Shown: positions 24,527 through 33,791 of the stretch, piece by piece
How the letters are laid out: each line of letters opens with the position of its first letter
Numbering within the stretch: position 1 is the first letter of the stretch
Assembly: GCA_964404765.1 (NCBI GenBank)
Contig: CAYOLL010000021.1
Location: 1 to 55,950, forward strand
DNA from: CAYOLL01 sp964404765 [NCBI: uncultured Gemmatimonadota bacterium]
GTDB lineage: Bacteria; 4572-55
Direction of reading: 5' to 3'
Length of the DNA: 55,950 nucleotides
The notes under the pieces: model-generated
What the model was told of the DNA's origin: nothing
The model's database searches: none
What the model saw: the letters and a program-made list of their open reading frames with translations, nothing else
Position numbers and translations under genes: made by a program

Positions 24527-25738
24527 ATGAAAGCAACCTACCTATTTTGGATCACGGTCCTGGCCCTAACAACCGGAGCTTACGAGAGCAGCGCTCAAAG
24601 TTTGCGTATGGACGGCCACCTGACCAATACTTTTTATGCGTTGGAAGATTCTATACAGCATACCCGTGTCTATGAAACCTTGCGATTAGATGTAGGCCCG
24701 GCTGCACACCCAAACCTTAGCTTTCACTTTATCGGACGCGGCCTATTTGACTTGGCCGGTGATGCCGACTCTCGTTTGACCGATGAACAGCGATATCATG
24801 CCCAACGGTTTTCGTTCGAAGCCAAAAAGTTGTTTAAAGATCGGCTGGACGTGGAAATAGGCCGGCAGTTTTTGCATCCTGGCTTACCGTTGGGTGGGAT
24901 TGACGGCGTTGATCTGACAGCGCGCCTGCATCCAAAATTGGTTGTGCAGCTTTATGGGGGCGTTGAGACGCAACATGACAAAAGCTTCAATGTTTATAGC
25001 ACGGATGATGCCGGCGTTTTTGGTTCAGCGGTCACGTTTAGCCGGTGCTCCGTTTCTAAAATTCAAGCGGTGTACTTGAAGAAAAATAGAGACGGCAGCG
25101 CGCAATGGGAGATCGCGGGTTTAAATATTACGGATCGCACTTTTAAAAACCTGTTTTTAAAAGCACAGGCTCATTACGATCTGTTGGAATCACGATTTCA
25201 TCGCTTTTATTTCACAGGCAACTATACACCGGAAGGCCGGTATGCGCTGGGCTTTAACTTCAAAAGCCAATATCCACAAATTTATGATGATTCCTATTTT
25301 AAGCGCTTTGAGGTCGAACGCTATCAACAGTTTGGTTTTAGCGGAAGTTTTGATCTGACGGATGCTCTGGCGCTTGAGACAGTTTACCGTTTGATTGAGC
25401 TTGACAATGGCAGCGGCAATATCTTTACCCTTAACATGTCAAATGCCCATGGCTCTGTGGGTGTGTCGTTAGAATCTGGCGATTTGGGCAAGCAAACCAA
25501 TTGGGTTTTTGATTATGGCTACGAGGTCGTACCCAATCTGCTTTTGTCGGTAAATGTTGATTACTCGCGCTATCGTTTCGAGGAAATTTATGAATTTGAA
25601 AATCAAATGGCCAATGCGCTTCGGCTATCCTATCGTTTGAATAAATATGTTCGTGCAGATGTAGAGTATCAATGGCTGCAAAATGATAAAAAGGATTCGG
25701 ATCAACGTTTTTTAAGTCATTTGCATCTGGTTTGGTAG
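24527..25738 (+). CDS. Outer-membrane beta-barrel protein (porin-like), cytochrome-associated
   Basis: 403 aa from the ATG at 24527, with AAGGAT 7 bases upstream; the GTG at 24500 has no such site. A signal peptide (MKATYLFWITVLALTTGAY...SSAQ) precedes a mature part rich in alternating amphipathic strands with aromatic girdles (FHFIGRGLFD; FYFTGNYTPEGRYALGFNF). It ends in LSHLHLVW, with a terminal aromatic residue as in barrel proteins recognised by the BAM machinery. No known family is recognised by eye. It is followed by two multiheme cytochrome genes, so it may be the barrel component of a porin-cytochrome electron conduit. That role is inference, and the barrel is smaller than MtrB. Confidence 0.7.
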   Translation: MKATYLFWITVLALTTGAYESSAQSLRMDGHLTNTFYALEDSIQHTRVYETLRLDVGPAAHPNLSFHFIGRGLFDLAGDADSRLTDEQRYHAQRFSFEAKKLFKDRLDVEIGRQFLHPGLPLGGIDGVDLTARLHPKLVVQLYGGVETQHDKSFNVYSTDDAGVFGSAVTFSRCSVSKIQAVYLKKNRDGSAQWEIAGLNITDRTFKNLFLKAQAHYDLLESRFHRFYFTGNYTPEGRYALGFNFKSQYPQIYDDSYFKRFEVERYQQFGFSGSFDLTDALALETVYRLIELDNGSGNIFTLNMSNAHGSVGVSLESGDLGKQTNWVFDYGYEVVPNLLLSVNVDYSRYRFEEIYEFENQMANALRLSYRLNKYVRADVEYQWLQNDKKDSDQRFLSHLHLVW

Positions 25739-25844
25739 TTTTTGATGGTATTGGATTTCCGATAGTGGCGTTAAACTAATACGTTTTAAATCGTCGCGGG
25801 TAGATGAGAAAATTCGCTGCTTTCAGACGAATTGAGGTGAAGTT

Positions 25845-26729
25845 ATGAGTCTACGCATAAAGGTTGCACTTATTTCCGGCGCGGTATTTGGACTGATTGC
25901 TTTGGGTTTATGGGCATCAGAGGTCCCGTCCTTCAAGTTTTCACATAAACAACATATAGATGATGCGGGGGTTGATTGTGCGGCTTGCCATCAAGTGACG
26001 GGAAGCCAAGCCGCGACAGATAATTTGTTACCTAAAACCGATGCATGCAGCGAGTGCCATGAAATGGCAGAAATCGGTTATAGCGACAGCGTAAGAACAG
26101 CGCGTCATTTGCAAAACTTTGGCGGGCGCTTTGCGCATGCGCGTCATGTCAAAAAGGACGATGATGAAGCGGCCTGTCTGAAGTGCCATACCGGTATTGA
26201 AGCCGCAACTAATAATTTGACCAGCCATTTACCGGCGCGGGAATACTGTCAAACCTGCCATAGCGGAGCGGATGCATTGACGAATAAATCCGATTGCGGT
26301 ATTTGCCATGCCGGCGATTTCAAGCTTAAGCCGATTAATCATGCCTTGAATTGGCGGACAACGCATGGTGTAACAACCGATAGAAGCGGTAAAGATTGCA
26401 GTCATTGCCATCAGCAGAGCTCCTGTATTGAATGCCATACAGGTGACAATTTGAATCGAAAGCCGCATCCGCTTAATTTTGTGGATACACATGGCATGAA
26501 GGCAAAAGGCAACAAGGAAAATTGCCAAACCTGCCATGCCGACCAGACATTTTGCATGGATTGTCATACTGCCGAAATGGTTATGCCAAAAAATCATAGT
26601 TATGCCGGCTGGTCGAATAAAACGACCGGCGGCAATCATGCGCGAATGGCCAAAGCGGATTTGGAAAACTGCATGTTGTGTCATGGCGAGAGTGAGAGTG
26701 AGCCGGTATGCAGCACATGCCACGAGTAA
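25845..26729 (+). CDS. Exported undecaheme c-type cytochrome
   Basis: 294 aa with an N-terminal signal segment (VALISGAVFGLIALGLWA, ~7-24). Eleven CxxCH heme sites are spread from ~46 to the C-terminus: CAACH, CSECH, CLKCH, CQTCH, CGICH, CSHCH, CIECH, CQTCH, CMDCH, CMLCH and CSTCH. The start of the mature part (FKFSHKQHIDDAGVDCAACH) is the c3/c7-type FSHKxH pattern giving bis-His hemes. That is one heme per ~25 residues, typical of electron-wire cytochromes in the periplasm or at the cell surface. A good GAGGTGA site precedes the ATG. It lies between a barrel protein and a lipoprotein cytochrome. Confidence 0.93.
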   Translation: MSLRIKVALISGAVFGLIALGLWASEVPSFKFSHKQHIDDAGVDCAACHQVTGSQAATDNLLPKTDACSECHEMAEIGYSDSVRTARHLQNFGGRFAHARHVKKDDDEAACLKCHTGIEAATNNLTSHLPAREYCQTCHSGADALTNKSDCGICHAGDFKLKPINHALNWRTTHGVTTDRSGKDCSHCHQQSSCIECHTGDNLNRKPHPLNFVDTHGMKAKGNKENCQTCHADQTFCMDCHTAEMVMPKNHSYAGWSNKTTGGNHARMAKADLENCMLCHGESESEPVCSTCHE

Positions 26730-26808
26730 TGAATTGCGGAATACGGATTGCGGGTTGCATATTGCGAAATTTTCCCCACATTCCCGAATCCGAAATCATA
26801 ATGTTAAG
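26730..26808. repeat. Degenerate GGAATACGGATTGCGGGTTGC-type repeat
   Basis: The gap between the two cytochrome genes is made of near copies of GAATTGCGGAATACGG, GATTGCGGGTTGC and ATATTGCGAAAT, ending AATCCGAAATCAT. The same words, including AATCCGAAATCAT, recur at 42545-42630. Confidence 0.5.
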
Positions 26809-26826
26809 CCAGAAGGGATTGAGAAT

Positions 26827-27537
26827 ATGAAACGACTCTTATGGATAGGGATCGGCCTGTTGCTAATGACATGGGGTTGTTCCGAAAATAAGGATGAGAT
26901 AGAAAGCGTTACCCACCCCGAAGGTTGGATGACTAAGTCGGCAGACAATTTTCATGGCGCAAAAGTTTTTGCGTCCGGGCTGGATAATTGCAGAACTTGT
27001 CACGGCGACAAATTGGATGGCGGGCAAGCCGGTGTCGAATGTTTGGACTGCCATTTGAACAATAACTTGCGTTATCCGCATCCGGATGGCTGGGTAGTGA
27101 AAGACAATGCTAATTTTCACGGCAAATTCATACGCGGTCAAGGTTGGTCAATGTCTACGTGCCAATCATGTCACGGTAATGATTATATGGGTGGACGGGC
27201 TCTTAAATCCTGTACAACTTGTCATAATCAACCGGGCGGACCGGAATTTTGCGGGACTTGCCACGGCAGTTTGACTAATCCGGCTCCTCCGGAAGATTTA
27301 ATGGGACGCACCAGTATTTCCGAGATAAGTGTTGGCGCTCATCAAACGCACTTGACCAAAGGCGTTGCATGTGGTGTCTGTCATATCGAGCATTTCAATA
27401 TCGCCGATCCCGGTCATATCGACAATACACCCTATGCTGAGGTCAATTCGCATTTACAGTGGGATCGAACTAAGCAAACTTGTGCCGGCGTCATCTGCCA
27501 TTCAAACCAATTGATTTGGACAATCCCGGCTCGATAA
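26827..27537 (+). CDS. Lipoprotein heptaheme c-type cytochrome
   Basis: 236 aa from the ATG at 26827 (AAGGGATTGAG upstream). The same frame is open for a further 97 codons to 26536, but that stretch is the antisense-quality shadow of the undecaheme gene and has no heme motifs. The lipoprotein signal is LLWIGIGLLLMTWGC. There are six CxxCH sites (CRTCH, CLDCH, CQSCH, CTTCH, CGTCH, CGVCH) and one wide CX4CH site near the C-terminus (CAGVICH). The wide motif is characteristic of a family of Geobacter-type multiheme surface cytochromes. An outer-membrane lipoprotein acting with the barrel and the undecaheme protein is inferred. A terminator follows. Confidence 0.9.
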   Translation: MKRLLWIGIGLLLMTWGCSENKDEIESVTHPEGWMTKSADNFHGAKVFASGLDNCRTCHGDKLDGGQAGVECLDCHLNNNLRYPHPDGWVVKDNANFHGKFIRGQGWSMSTCQSCHGNDYMGGRALKSCTTCHNQPGGPEFCGTCHGSLTNPAPPEDLMGRTSISEISVGAHQTHLTKGVACGVCHIEHFNIADPGHIDNTPYAEVNSHLQWDRTKQTCAGVICHSNQLIWTIPAR

Positions 27538-27565
27538 ATTTGACATGAAATTCGAGTATGAACCC

Positions 27566-27611
27566 AAAAACTGCAGTCTTAGGCGCTTAGCCATGACTGC
27601 AGTTTTTTTTT
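27566..27611 (+). terminator. Rho-independent terminator after the cytochrome genes
   Basis: The stem AAAAACTGCAGTC (27566-27578) pairs with GACTGCAGTTTTT (27595-27607), followed by more T residues. Confidence 0.9.
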
Positions 27612-27738
27612 GTATTTACGTAGTCGTACTTTCTGATTTGGACAGTTCTATTTTCCGCTGGCATTCAAAACAAAGTTGCTGTATTATTAAAAGGTGCCCT
27701 TATGCGACATGGTATTTTTCTTTAGCGGAGCAGCCCTT

Positions 27739-29706
27739 ATGCCGCACATTCTGGTTGTGGATGATGAAGATTTGATTTTGCTGGCTATTAAGCAAGTTTT
27801 GCAAAAATCTAACTATGATGTTTTAACTGCCAAAGATTATACTTCGGCAGTTAAACTGTTGGAAGCAAATACGTTTGATACGGTGATTACCGATATCGTT
27901 TTGCCGGGCACAAAAGGTACGCAATTATTACAGTACGCTCGTGAAATGGATCCGGATTTGCCGGTTATCTTGATAACCGGAATGCCTGCCATAGAGACCG
28001 CGCAACTTGCCATTCGTTACAAAGCTTTTGATTATATTACCAAACCGCTTTATCCTGCTAATCTGCTGCATGTGTTAGAGAAAGCGGTAGAAATGCGCCG
28101 GTTATGGCTGGATAATAAACGACTACAACAAGAAGCTGAAAGTTATCGCCAAAATCTGGAGCTGCAGGTCGCAGACCGGACGCATCAATTGGACGAGTCG
28201 CGGGCACGCTATCAGGATTTGTTTGAGCGGGCAACTGACCCCATGTTTTTGCTGGATGAGTCACTCAAGATTTGCGATATTAATCAGGCAGGTCAGATAT
28301 TGCTTGGTACCGTTAAAGAACAAATTCTTGGTCAAAGCTTAAATGCTGTATTGAATGCCGGGATCCCGTCTGACCAGGAATTCCCGCCTTTTTTTGAAAT
28401 GACACAGATCCGACTGGGTCAGACTCGTGTTTTGGAAATTCGGATTAGCCGGATTAACTTTCGTGGCCAACAGGGGAATTTTTATCATGGAATTGTGCGT
28501 GATATCACCGAGCGCAAGCGCACCGAAGAAGCGATTCGCCAGAAAAACGAGGACCTTCGCCAGACGAATGAAAAACTCCAGGTTGCTAATAAAATTCAGT
28601 CAGATCTTTTTAATTTGATTTCCCATGAACTGCGCACACCTTTGACGATTATTGCCGGGCATGCCGAAATTTTGCGGGATCTGGAGGCCGGTTTAAGTTT
28701 GAATATGCGGCATGATTGTTTGGGGAAGATTTTAAAGCACGTTGCCATACAAGGCAAAATGATTGATCAACTTTTGCTGGCCAGTCGCTTGTTTAAAGGT
28801 AATGTCCGTTTTGAGAGTACGCCTATTGCACTGGATAATATTCTGCGCGATATTTACGAAACATGTCAGCCCGATTTTGCTGAAAAAGGTTTGACAATTC
28901 GGCTTGGTTTGACAACTGAAAGTCCGTTATTGATTGATGGTTACGAGTCTTTTATTGCGTTGACTGTGCGAAATGTTTTAGAAAATGCGCTCAAATTTAC
29001 ACCGAGCGGCGGTCAGGTTACGTTAAGCGCTAAGGTAGAGGATGAGTCGATCGTTGTCAGTATTAGCGATTCCGGGATTGGCATTCAGCCGGAGCATCTT
29101 GAACCAATTTTTCAGCAGTTTTACCAGGTGGAGTCTTCGACAACGCGGCGCTATGGGGGGTTAGGGTTGGGTTTGGCGATTGCCAAAGAGTTAATACAGA
29201 TGCATCAAGGTGAAATTCATGTTGTGAGTACTCCCGGTCAGGGCAGCACATTTTTTTTGCGCTTTCCAAAAAGCCACAGCACGCAAGCCACGCTGCACGG
29301 TATGCAACCCAAAAACACATCAAGCGTCCACAAGACCGTATTGATCGTTGATGACAATCGTGATGTGACGGAGATTGTGCGAATCAGTTTGACACAAAAA
29401 ACAAATTACCACGTATTGGTTGCTGCCAGTGGTTTTGAGGCTTTGGCTTTAAGCAAACAACATTTAGTTGATCTGGTAGTTTTGGATCTCATGATGCCGG
29501 ATATGGATGGTTTTGCTGTTTGCGAAAAATTGCGCGGCCAAGCGTGGACACAAAATATTCCGATCATTATCTTAACCGGTCAGGCTCAGGATGAGGAGCG
29601 CGAACGCGCATTGGCGCTGGGCGTCAACGATTATATGATTAAACCTTTTGTGCGCGAAGCGCTTATGGCGAGTATTGACCGACTGATCGCCCGCACGAAC
29701 CATTGA
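27739..29706 (+). CDS. REC-PAS-histidine kinase-REC hybrid sensor kinase
   Basis: 655 aa from the ATG at 27739 (GGAG 10 bases upstream); the 15 codons before it are outside the receiver. Domain order: receiver 1 (1-~120, D52 in TVITDIVLPG), coiled segment, PAS (~155-260, YQDLFERATDPMFLLDES, ending GIVRDITERK), DHp helix with phospho-His H296 (FNLISHELRTPLTII), catalytic ATPase (~395-515, NVLENALKFTPSGGQ; DSGIGIQPEH; GGLGLGLAIAKELI), and receiver 2 (~533-655, VLDLMMPDMDGF). There are no membrane helices, so it is cytosolic and its first receiver takes input from another kinase. It is convergent with the chemosensory operon. Confidence 0.93.
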   Translation: MPHILVVDDEDLILLAIKQVLQKSNYDVLTAKDYTSAVKLLEANTFDTVITDIVLPGTKGTQLLQYAREMDPDLPVILITGMPAIETAQLAIRYKAFDYITKPLYPANLLHVLEKAVEMRRLWLDNKRLQQEAESYRQNLELQVADRTHQLDESRARYQDLFERATDPMFLLDESLKICDINQAGQILLGTVKEQILGQSLNAVLNAGIPSDQEFPPFFEMTQIRLGQTRVLEIRISRINFRGQQGNFYHGIVRDITERKRTEEAIRQKNEDLRQTNEKLQVANKIQSDLFNLISHELRTPLTIIAGHAEILRDLEAGLSLNMRHDCLGKILKHVAIQGKMIDQLLLASRLFKGNVRFESTPIALDNILRDIYETCQPDFAEKGLTIRLGLTTESPLLIDGYESFIALTVRNVLENALKFTPSGGQVTLSAKVEDESIVVSISDSGIGIQPEHLEPIFQQFYQVESSTTRRYGGLGLGLAIAKELIQMHQGEIHVVSTPGQGSTFFLRFPKSHSTQATLHGMQPKNTSSVHKTVLIVDDNRDVTEIVRISLTQKTNYHVLVAASGFEALALSKQHLVDLVVLDLMMPDMDGFAVCEKLRGQAWTQNIPIIILTGQAQDEERERALALGVNDYMIKPFVREALMASIDRLIARTNH

Positions 29707-29770
29707 TCGGATCATTGTGCAAAACGGATCTTAGCTAAAACTGAATAAGCGATAAGATCTCACCCGGATA

Positions 29771-29989
29771 TCAGATCGCTTTGCGATCTTTGGCCGTAAT
29801 ATTCATAATATCGCTTTTCGGGACATCAAACAGGCAGGAGCATTGAACGCATTCCACTTTGACAGAACCCGTCTGGGCACGGATGGAGTGGTTAAAGCTT
29901 TTGAATAACGTCAGCGGGACACCCAGCAATTTAAAGGCATCATATTCGTTGCTCTGGTTGCAGCCTGGACAGGTCAAACTAATTTTCAT
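29771..29989 (-). CDS. Small zinc-ribbon protein of unknown function
   Basis: 72 aa from the ATG at 29989. AGGA is 7 bases away from it but only 4 from the alternative ATG at 29992. Two CxxC pairs (TCPGCNQ at ~7 and CVQCSC at ~47) suggest a single zinc ribbon. A charged tail follows. It is the last gene in the minus-strand chemosensory operon, 45 bp after cheB. The function is unknown, and a small regulatory partner is possible. Confidence 0.6.
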   Translation of the reverse strand: MKISLTCPGCNQSNEYDAFKLLGVPLTLFKSFNHSIRAQTGSVKVECVQCSCLFDVPKSDIMNITAKDRKAI

Positions 29990-30034
29990 CATTGTATCCT
30001 TTGCATAAGGGTTTGTTTAAACAGGGTAACATTT

Positions 30035-31096
30035 TCACATGCCTACGATTTTCAATATTGCCGCGCTAATTTCGTCAATAGATAGAACATAACGAATCGC
30101 TTTAAGTTCAATGGCTTTTTGGGGCATCCCGAATACGACACAGGATTTCTCATCCTGGGCGATGGTTGTACCGCCGGCTAAATATATCCGCTGCATACCT
30201 TCGGCGCCATCGCTGCCCATGCCGGTTAAAATAATGCCTAAGGTGGTTCGGCCATAAAATTCGGCAACTGAATTAAACATCACATTAACCGAAGGGCAGT
30301 GATTTTCAGCCGGATAGCGACTGCACGCACTTAAGACAAAATTCCCGGAATAATCCATTTCTAAATGCCGCTCTTCCGGCGGAAAATAAATAAAACCCGG
30401 GCGGGGCGGTTCTCCCGGTTGAGCAATTTTTATTTTCAGCTTACATTGGGTAGACAGCCACTCAATCAGACCCGACAAAAATCCGGTGCTAATGTGCTGA
30501 ACACAAACGACCGGAATCGGAAAATGCCCGGGCAGGTTTGGTAAAATTGTTTGCAGAGCTTTTGGCCCGCCGGTTGACGTGCCAATTGCCAGGATGCTGA
30601 CTTTGCCTGATTGGCTGATTGACGTTATGGGTTTTAGCTCAGAACCGTTTTGGATTGTGGACTTAAGCGCTTTGCGAAAAACAATAACACCGGACAAAAT
30701 TTTTATCTTGCTGATTAGCTCATTGGTCCACCGAGTGTTTTCAATATCTTGCCCCCCGCGTGGTTTTGAATATACATCAACGGCCCCCGCCTCCAACAGA
30801 CTAAAAACATTTTGCGCGTCGGCATCTTTTTCTACGGAAACGCTGACAACCAAAATAGGCTTGGGAAAACGGGTCATGATTTCCCGGGTGAGTTCCAGGC
30901 CGTTCATTCTCGGCATGTGCAAATCTGTGCAGATAACATTTGGTTGCAGCCGGGGGATTAGCTCAAGTGCTTCTGCGCCATCACGGGCGGTTCCGACTAC
31001 TTCAATTTCCGACGCTTTTGCCAGTGCGCGTTTTAACAATGACAAGGTAATTTGGGAGTCATCAACCAATAGAACTTTAATCTTGCCAGCACTCAT
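30035..31096 (-). CDS. cheB: Chemotaxis-type methylesterase CheB (first copy)
   Basis: 353 aa. The receiver (1-~125) has phospho-acceptor D58 (VICTDLHMPRMNG). The methylesterase/deamidase (~165-350) has catalytic S174 (AIGTSTGGPKAL), H201 (VQHISTG) and D296 (TGMGSDGAEG), the complete triad. CheB removes methyl groups from receptors or deamidates them. Its receptor substrate is not encoded here. It follows the REC-PAS-PAS gene by one base. A second CheB with the same domain plan lies at 35338-36432. Confidence 0.95.
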   Translation of the reverse strand: MSAGKIKVLLVDDSQITLSLLKRALAKASEIEVVGTARDGAEALELIPRLQPNVICTDLHMPRMNGLELTREIMTRFPKPILVVSVSVEKDADAQNVFSLLEAGAVDVYSKPRGGQDIENTRWTNELISKIKILSGVIVFRKALKSTIQNGSELKPITSISQSGKVSILAIGTSTGGPKALQTILPNLPGHFPIPVVCVQHISTGFLSGLIEWLSTQCKLKIKIAQPGEPPRPGFIYFPPEERHLEMDYSGNFVLSACSRYPAENHCPSVNVMFNSVAEFYGRTTLGIILTGMGSDGAEGMQRIYLAGGTTIAQDEKSCVVFGMPQKAIELKAIRYVLSIDEISAAILKIVGM

Positions 31097-31097
31097 T

Positions 31098-32219
31098 TTA
31101 GGCTACATTCTCCGATTTAATAAAGGACATCATCATGCAGACCGGAATGCCATGGTCGTCAGTCGCGGTGTGAATTGTGGCTTGAACCAGAAATAGTTCG
31201 CCGTTTCGATGCCGCGCTTTTATTTCACTGCTCCAACCGGCATTATGGCTTAGCTGTTCAACAATTTGGGACGCTTTCTCATCTAATTGCCATAGCGCAT
31301 CCATTGAAAGGCCCAGTAATTCCTTTTCTGAATTATAGCCCCAATATTTTAAAAATGCCTGATTGACATAGGTTACCAGACCGTGCAGATTGCAGATGAC
31401 CATTGCGTTGATAGCCGTAGATAAGGCAAAGTCTTTTATTTTTAGCATTTCTTCCGTCGCTTTGCGCAGCGTGATATCGCGCACGACAACGGCCACATCC
31501 GTTGTTTTATTATCCAGATTTTTAATGGGCGCGGCACTGTATTCAACAGGGACTTGCTGTCCCCGATGATTAATCAGGATGTTATGATCATTGAGGTCCA
31601 ACGCGCAATCGGCCCGCAGCACTTCGGCTACCGGATTGGCGGTGGCTGCCCCGGTATTTTCATCAATCAGCGTTAAAATATCCGTGGCTGCGGCGTGAGT
31701 GGCCTCTGCTTCGGACCAGCCGGTTAGCTGCAGGGCGGCCGGGTTAATGAAAGATACCAGACCATCTTTATTAAAGGCAATCACAGCGTCACTGATATTG
31801 TTGAGAATAGCGCAAAACCATTGCCGGCTTTCCTTAAGCTCGCGCTCCATTCGGGCTTTATAGAGCGTCATATCAATGGTGATTCTTACATCACGAATGT
31901 TAAAAGGCTTGATCAGATAGCCAAAAGGCTCCGTCGATTTTGCCCGATTCAGAGTCAAGTCGTCTGAATAGGCGGTTAGATAAATAACGGGCAAGCCATA
32001 CTTTTGCTTGACCTTTTCTGCAGTTTCGATGCCATCCATATCGCCTTCCAGCATTATATCCATCAGGACGACATTCGGCGGATTTACGGCAATGCTTTCA
32101 AGAGCGTCACGCCCTGTCGTTACGGTGGCTGTGACCTCATATTCCAGGTTTTGCAATCGTCGTTTCAGATCTGCGGCGACAATGGACTCATCTTCAACGA
32201 TCAAAATCTTTTTTTGCAT
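31098..32219 (-). CDS. Response regulator with two PAS domains (REC-PAS-PAS)
   Basis: 373 aa from the ATG at 32219 (AAGGA 6 bases upstream; a TTG lies two codons earlier). Receiver (1-~120) with D54 (VVLMDIMLEGDMDG). PAS 1 is ~130-260 (AILNNISDAVIAFNKDGLVS; VAVVVRDITLRK) and PAS 2 ~262-373 (TAINAMVICNLHGLVTYVN; VQATIHTATDDHG). It has no kinase, cyclase or DNA-binding output, so the PAS pair may dock onto a partner. It lies between CheR and CheB, whose receptor-modification cycle it could tune (inference). Confidence 0.88.
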   Translation of the reverse strand: MQKKILIVEDESIVAADLKRRLQNLEYEVTATVTTGRDALESIAVNPPNVVLMDIMLEGDMDGIETAEKVKQKYGLPVIYLTAYSDDLTLNRAKSTEPFGYLIKPFNIRDVRITIDMTLYKARMERELKESRQWFCAILNNISDAVIAFNKDGLVSFINPAALQLTGWSEAEATHAAATDILTLIDENTGAATANPVAEVLRADCALDLNDHNILINHRGQQVPVEYSAAPIKNLDNKTTDVAVVVRDITLRKATEEMLKIKDFALSTAINAMVICNLHGLVTYVNQAFLKYWGYNSEKELLGLSMDALWQLDEKASQIVEQLSHNAGWSSEIKARHRNGELFLVQATIHTATDDHGIPVCMMMSFIKSENVA

Positions 32220-32267
32220 GACCAATCCTTATGCTTTTTTGCCCATACTTTAAAGGTCTGGGGCTGA

Positions 32268-33791
32268 TTACAGTTGGGCTAAGATACCTTCTACGTGCTT
32301 GCGTAATTTTTCAGCGGAAACATTCTCATAGGGGTCAATTGGCGTACTCGGCGGTAATCGTTTGAGTAGCTCCAAAGCTGTTGACCACATTTTTTGGGCG
32401 CGTTTAAAGTCGGTTTCCGCTTCATAAAGCGACGCCAATTCAATATATGCCGCGACATATTCCGGCGCTACATAGATAATTTTTTTATAGTGATTTTTAG
32501 CATCTTCCGTTTGACCTTTTTCGTCATAAATATGCGCCGTGAGATAATAGGCCTTGACATGGTCAAGGCGAATCTGTAAGACCTGTGCGCACAGTTCCAG
32601 TGCTTTATCGTGCAAACCCATATTCGCATGGGCCTGGGCCATCAGAAAAATGGCTTCAGCATTTTTTGGCTCGATTTTCAAAATGTCTGATAATTGCGCA
32701 ACGGCTTCTTTGAATTGTCCGTTTTTCAAGCAGGCAATTGCCCGATTTAAAATATCTGCCGTCGGCGGGGCGATGACGGGTTGCGCTGCCGGCTTGTGCA
32801 GTTCTTTGCTAACCGCTGTCGGGCTGTAGTGCGTCAGCGTCGGTTCAAAATTTTTCTTGGAGATATCCGGCGGCCGGACGCTAATCGGCGGCAGGTTTTC
32901 GAAGACTACGGCTCTTTCACGCTCTGCTTTTTCGGGTGGGGCTGCCGGGCGGCGTGATTCTTTATTTTTTTGATAGACAATTGAATAGGGATAGGACTTA
33001 ATCTCAAGATTGTATAAGTGCTGCTGATATAGCTCCGAGTGGCCGGTCAGCAAATAGCCACCTTCTACCAGCGCGTCGTTAAACTTTTTCAAAACGGCGT
33101 CAATCGCTTCGGTATTAAAATAAATAAACACATTACGACACAAAATCAAATCAAAATCAGATAAGCCGCTTTCTACAGACGGAAATTTATCCAAGCGCAA
33201 GTTTCCTGTTTGCAACGTCGCCATGTTTTGAATTTCACGGTTTAATTCCCAATCTGCCCCACGGGCGTTAAAGTAAGATTTTTGAATTTGCTGGTCAACC
33301 ATACGGAAGGACCAATTGCTGTAAATGCCCTGCCGGGCACGTTGGATGGCATCTTCGTTGATGTCAGTCCCGATCAGATGAATTTTCCAACTGTTGGGAG
33401 CCGGTAGTAATTCGCGAATGAGGATAGCCAGTGAATACGGCTCTTCGCCGGTGGAGCAGCCCGCGCTCCAAACCCGCAAAATGCGCTCAATCTGCCTTCG
33501 CCGAATAATTTCCGGCAGAATGATGTCGCGCAGCAAAGCAAATTGACCTTTATCACGGAAAAAAAACGTCTCGGCAGTCGTGAGCAGAGCCACAAATTTT
33601 TTCCATTCGGGATCATTGCTGTTTTGATCTGCCAACAGGAACGCGTGGTAGTCATTAAATCCGGTTAATTTCTGCACCCGCGTTCTGCGTATCACAGCTT
33701 GTTCCAGTTTGCCGTGATCCTGCTCACGCAGATGCAGCCCGGTGCGTTCGACAATGAGACGTTTAAAATTTTCGAGAAGGCGTGCTTCCAT
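32268..33791 (-). CDS. cheR: CheR methyltransferase fused to TPR domain
   Basis: 507 aa. The helical CheR N-domain (1-~75) is followed by the SAM-dependent methyltransferase (~76-275), with the SAM loop WSAGCSTGEEPYSLAI, GTDINEDAIQRAR, LILCRNVFIYFN and LTGHSELYQQH. A Pro-rich linker follows, then TPR repeats at ~345-490 (AIACLKNGQFKEAVAQLSDI; ALELCAQVLQIR). CheR methylates glutamates of chemoreceptors, and TPR-fused forms occur in non-flagellar chemosensory systems. No receptor gene is present in the window. Confidence 0.94.
   Translation of the reverse strand: MEARLLENFKRLIVERTGLHLREQDHGKLEQAVIRRTRVQKLTGFNDYHAFLLADQNSNDPEWKKFVALLTTAETFFFRDKGQFALLRDIILPEIIRRRQIERILRVWSAGCSTGEEPYSLAILIRELLPAPNSWKIHLIGTDINEDAIQRARQGIYSNWSFRMVDQQIQKSYFNARGADWELNREIQNMATLQTGNLRLDKFPSVESGLSDFDLILCRNVFIYFNTEAIDAVLKKFNDALVEGGYLLTGHSELYQQHLYNLEIKSYPYSIVYQKNKESRRPAAPPEKAERERAVVFENLPPISVRPPDISKKNFEPTLTHYSPTAVSKELHKPAAQPVIAPPTADILNRAIACLKNGQFKEAVAQLSDILKIEPKNAEAIFLMAQAHANMGLHDKALELCAQVLQIRLDHVKAYYLTAHIYDEKGQTEDAKNHYKKIIYVAPEYVAAYIELASLYEAETDFKRAQKMWSTALELLKRLPPSTPIDPYENVSAEKLRKHVEGILAQL

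Noticed and set aside
26536-26826. 97 extra codons in frame before the heptaheme cytochrome
   Set aside because: They overlap the undecaheme gene in another frame, lack CxxCH motifs, and a lipoprotein signal plus ribosome-binding site starts at 26827.
27660-27690. TGGCA...TTGC as a sigma-54 promoter before the hybrid kinase
   Set aside because: The GG and GC elements are ~16 bases apart instead of 10.
29727-29759. GATCTTA...TAAGATC stem between the hybrid kinase and the zinc-ribbon gene as a terminator
   Set aside because: Only 7 bp, with a long loop and no T tract on either strand.
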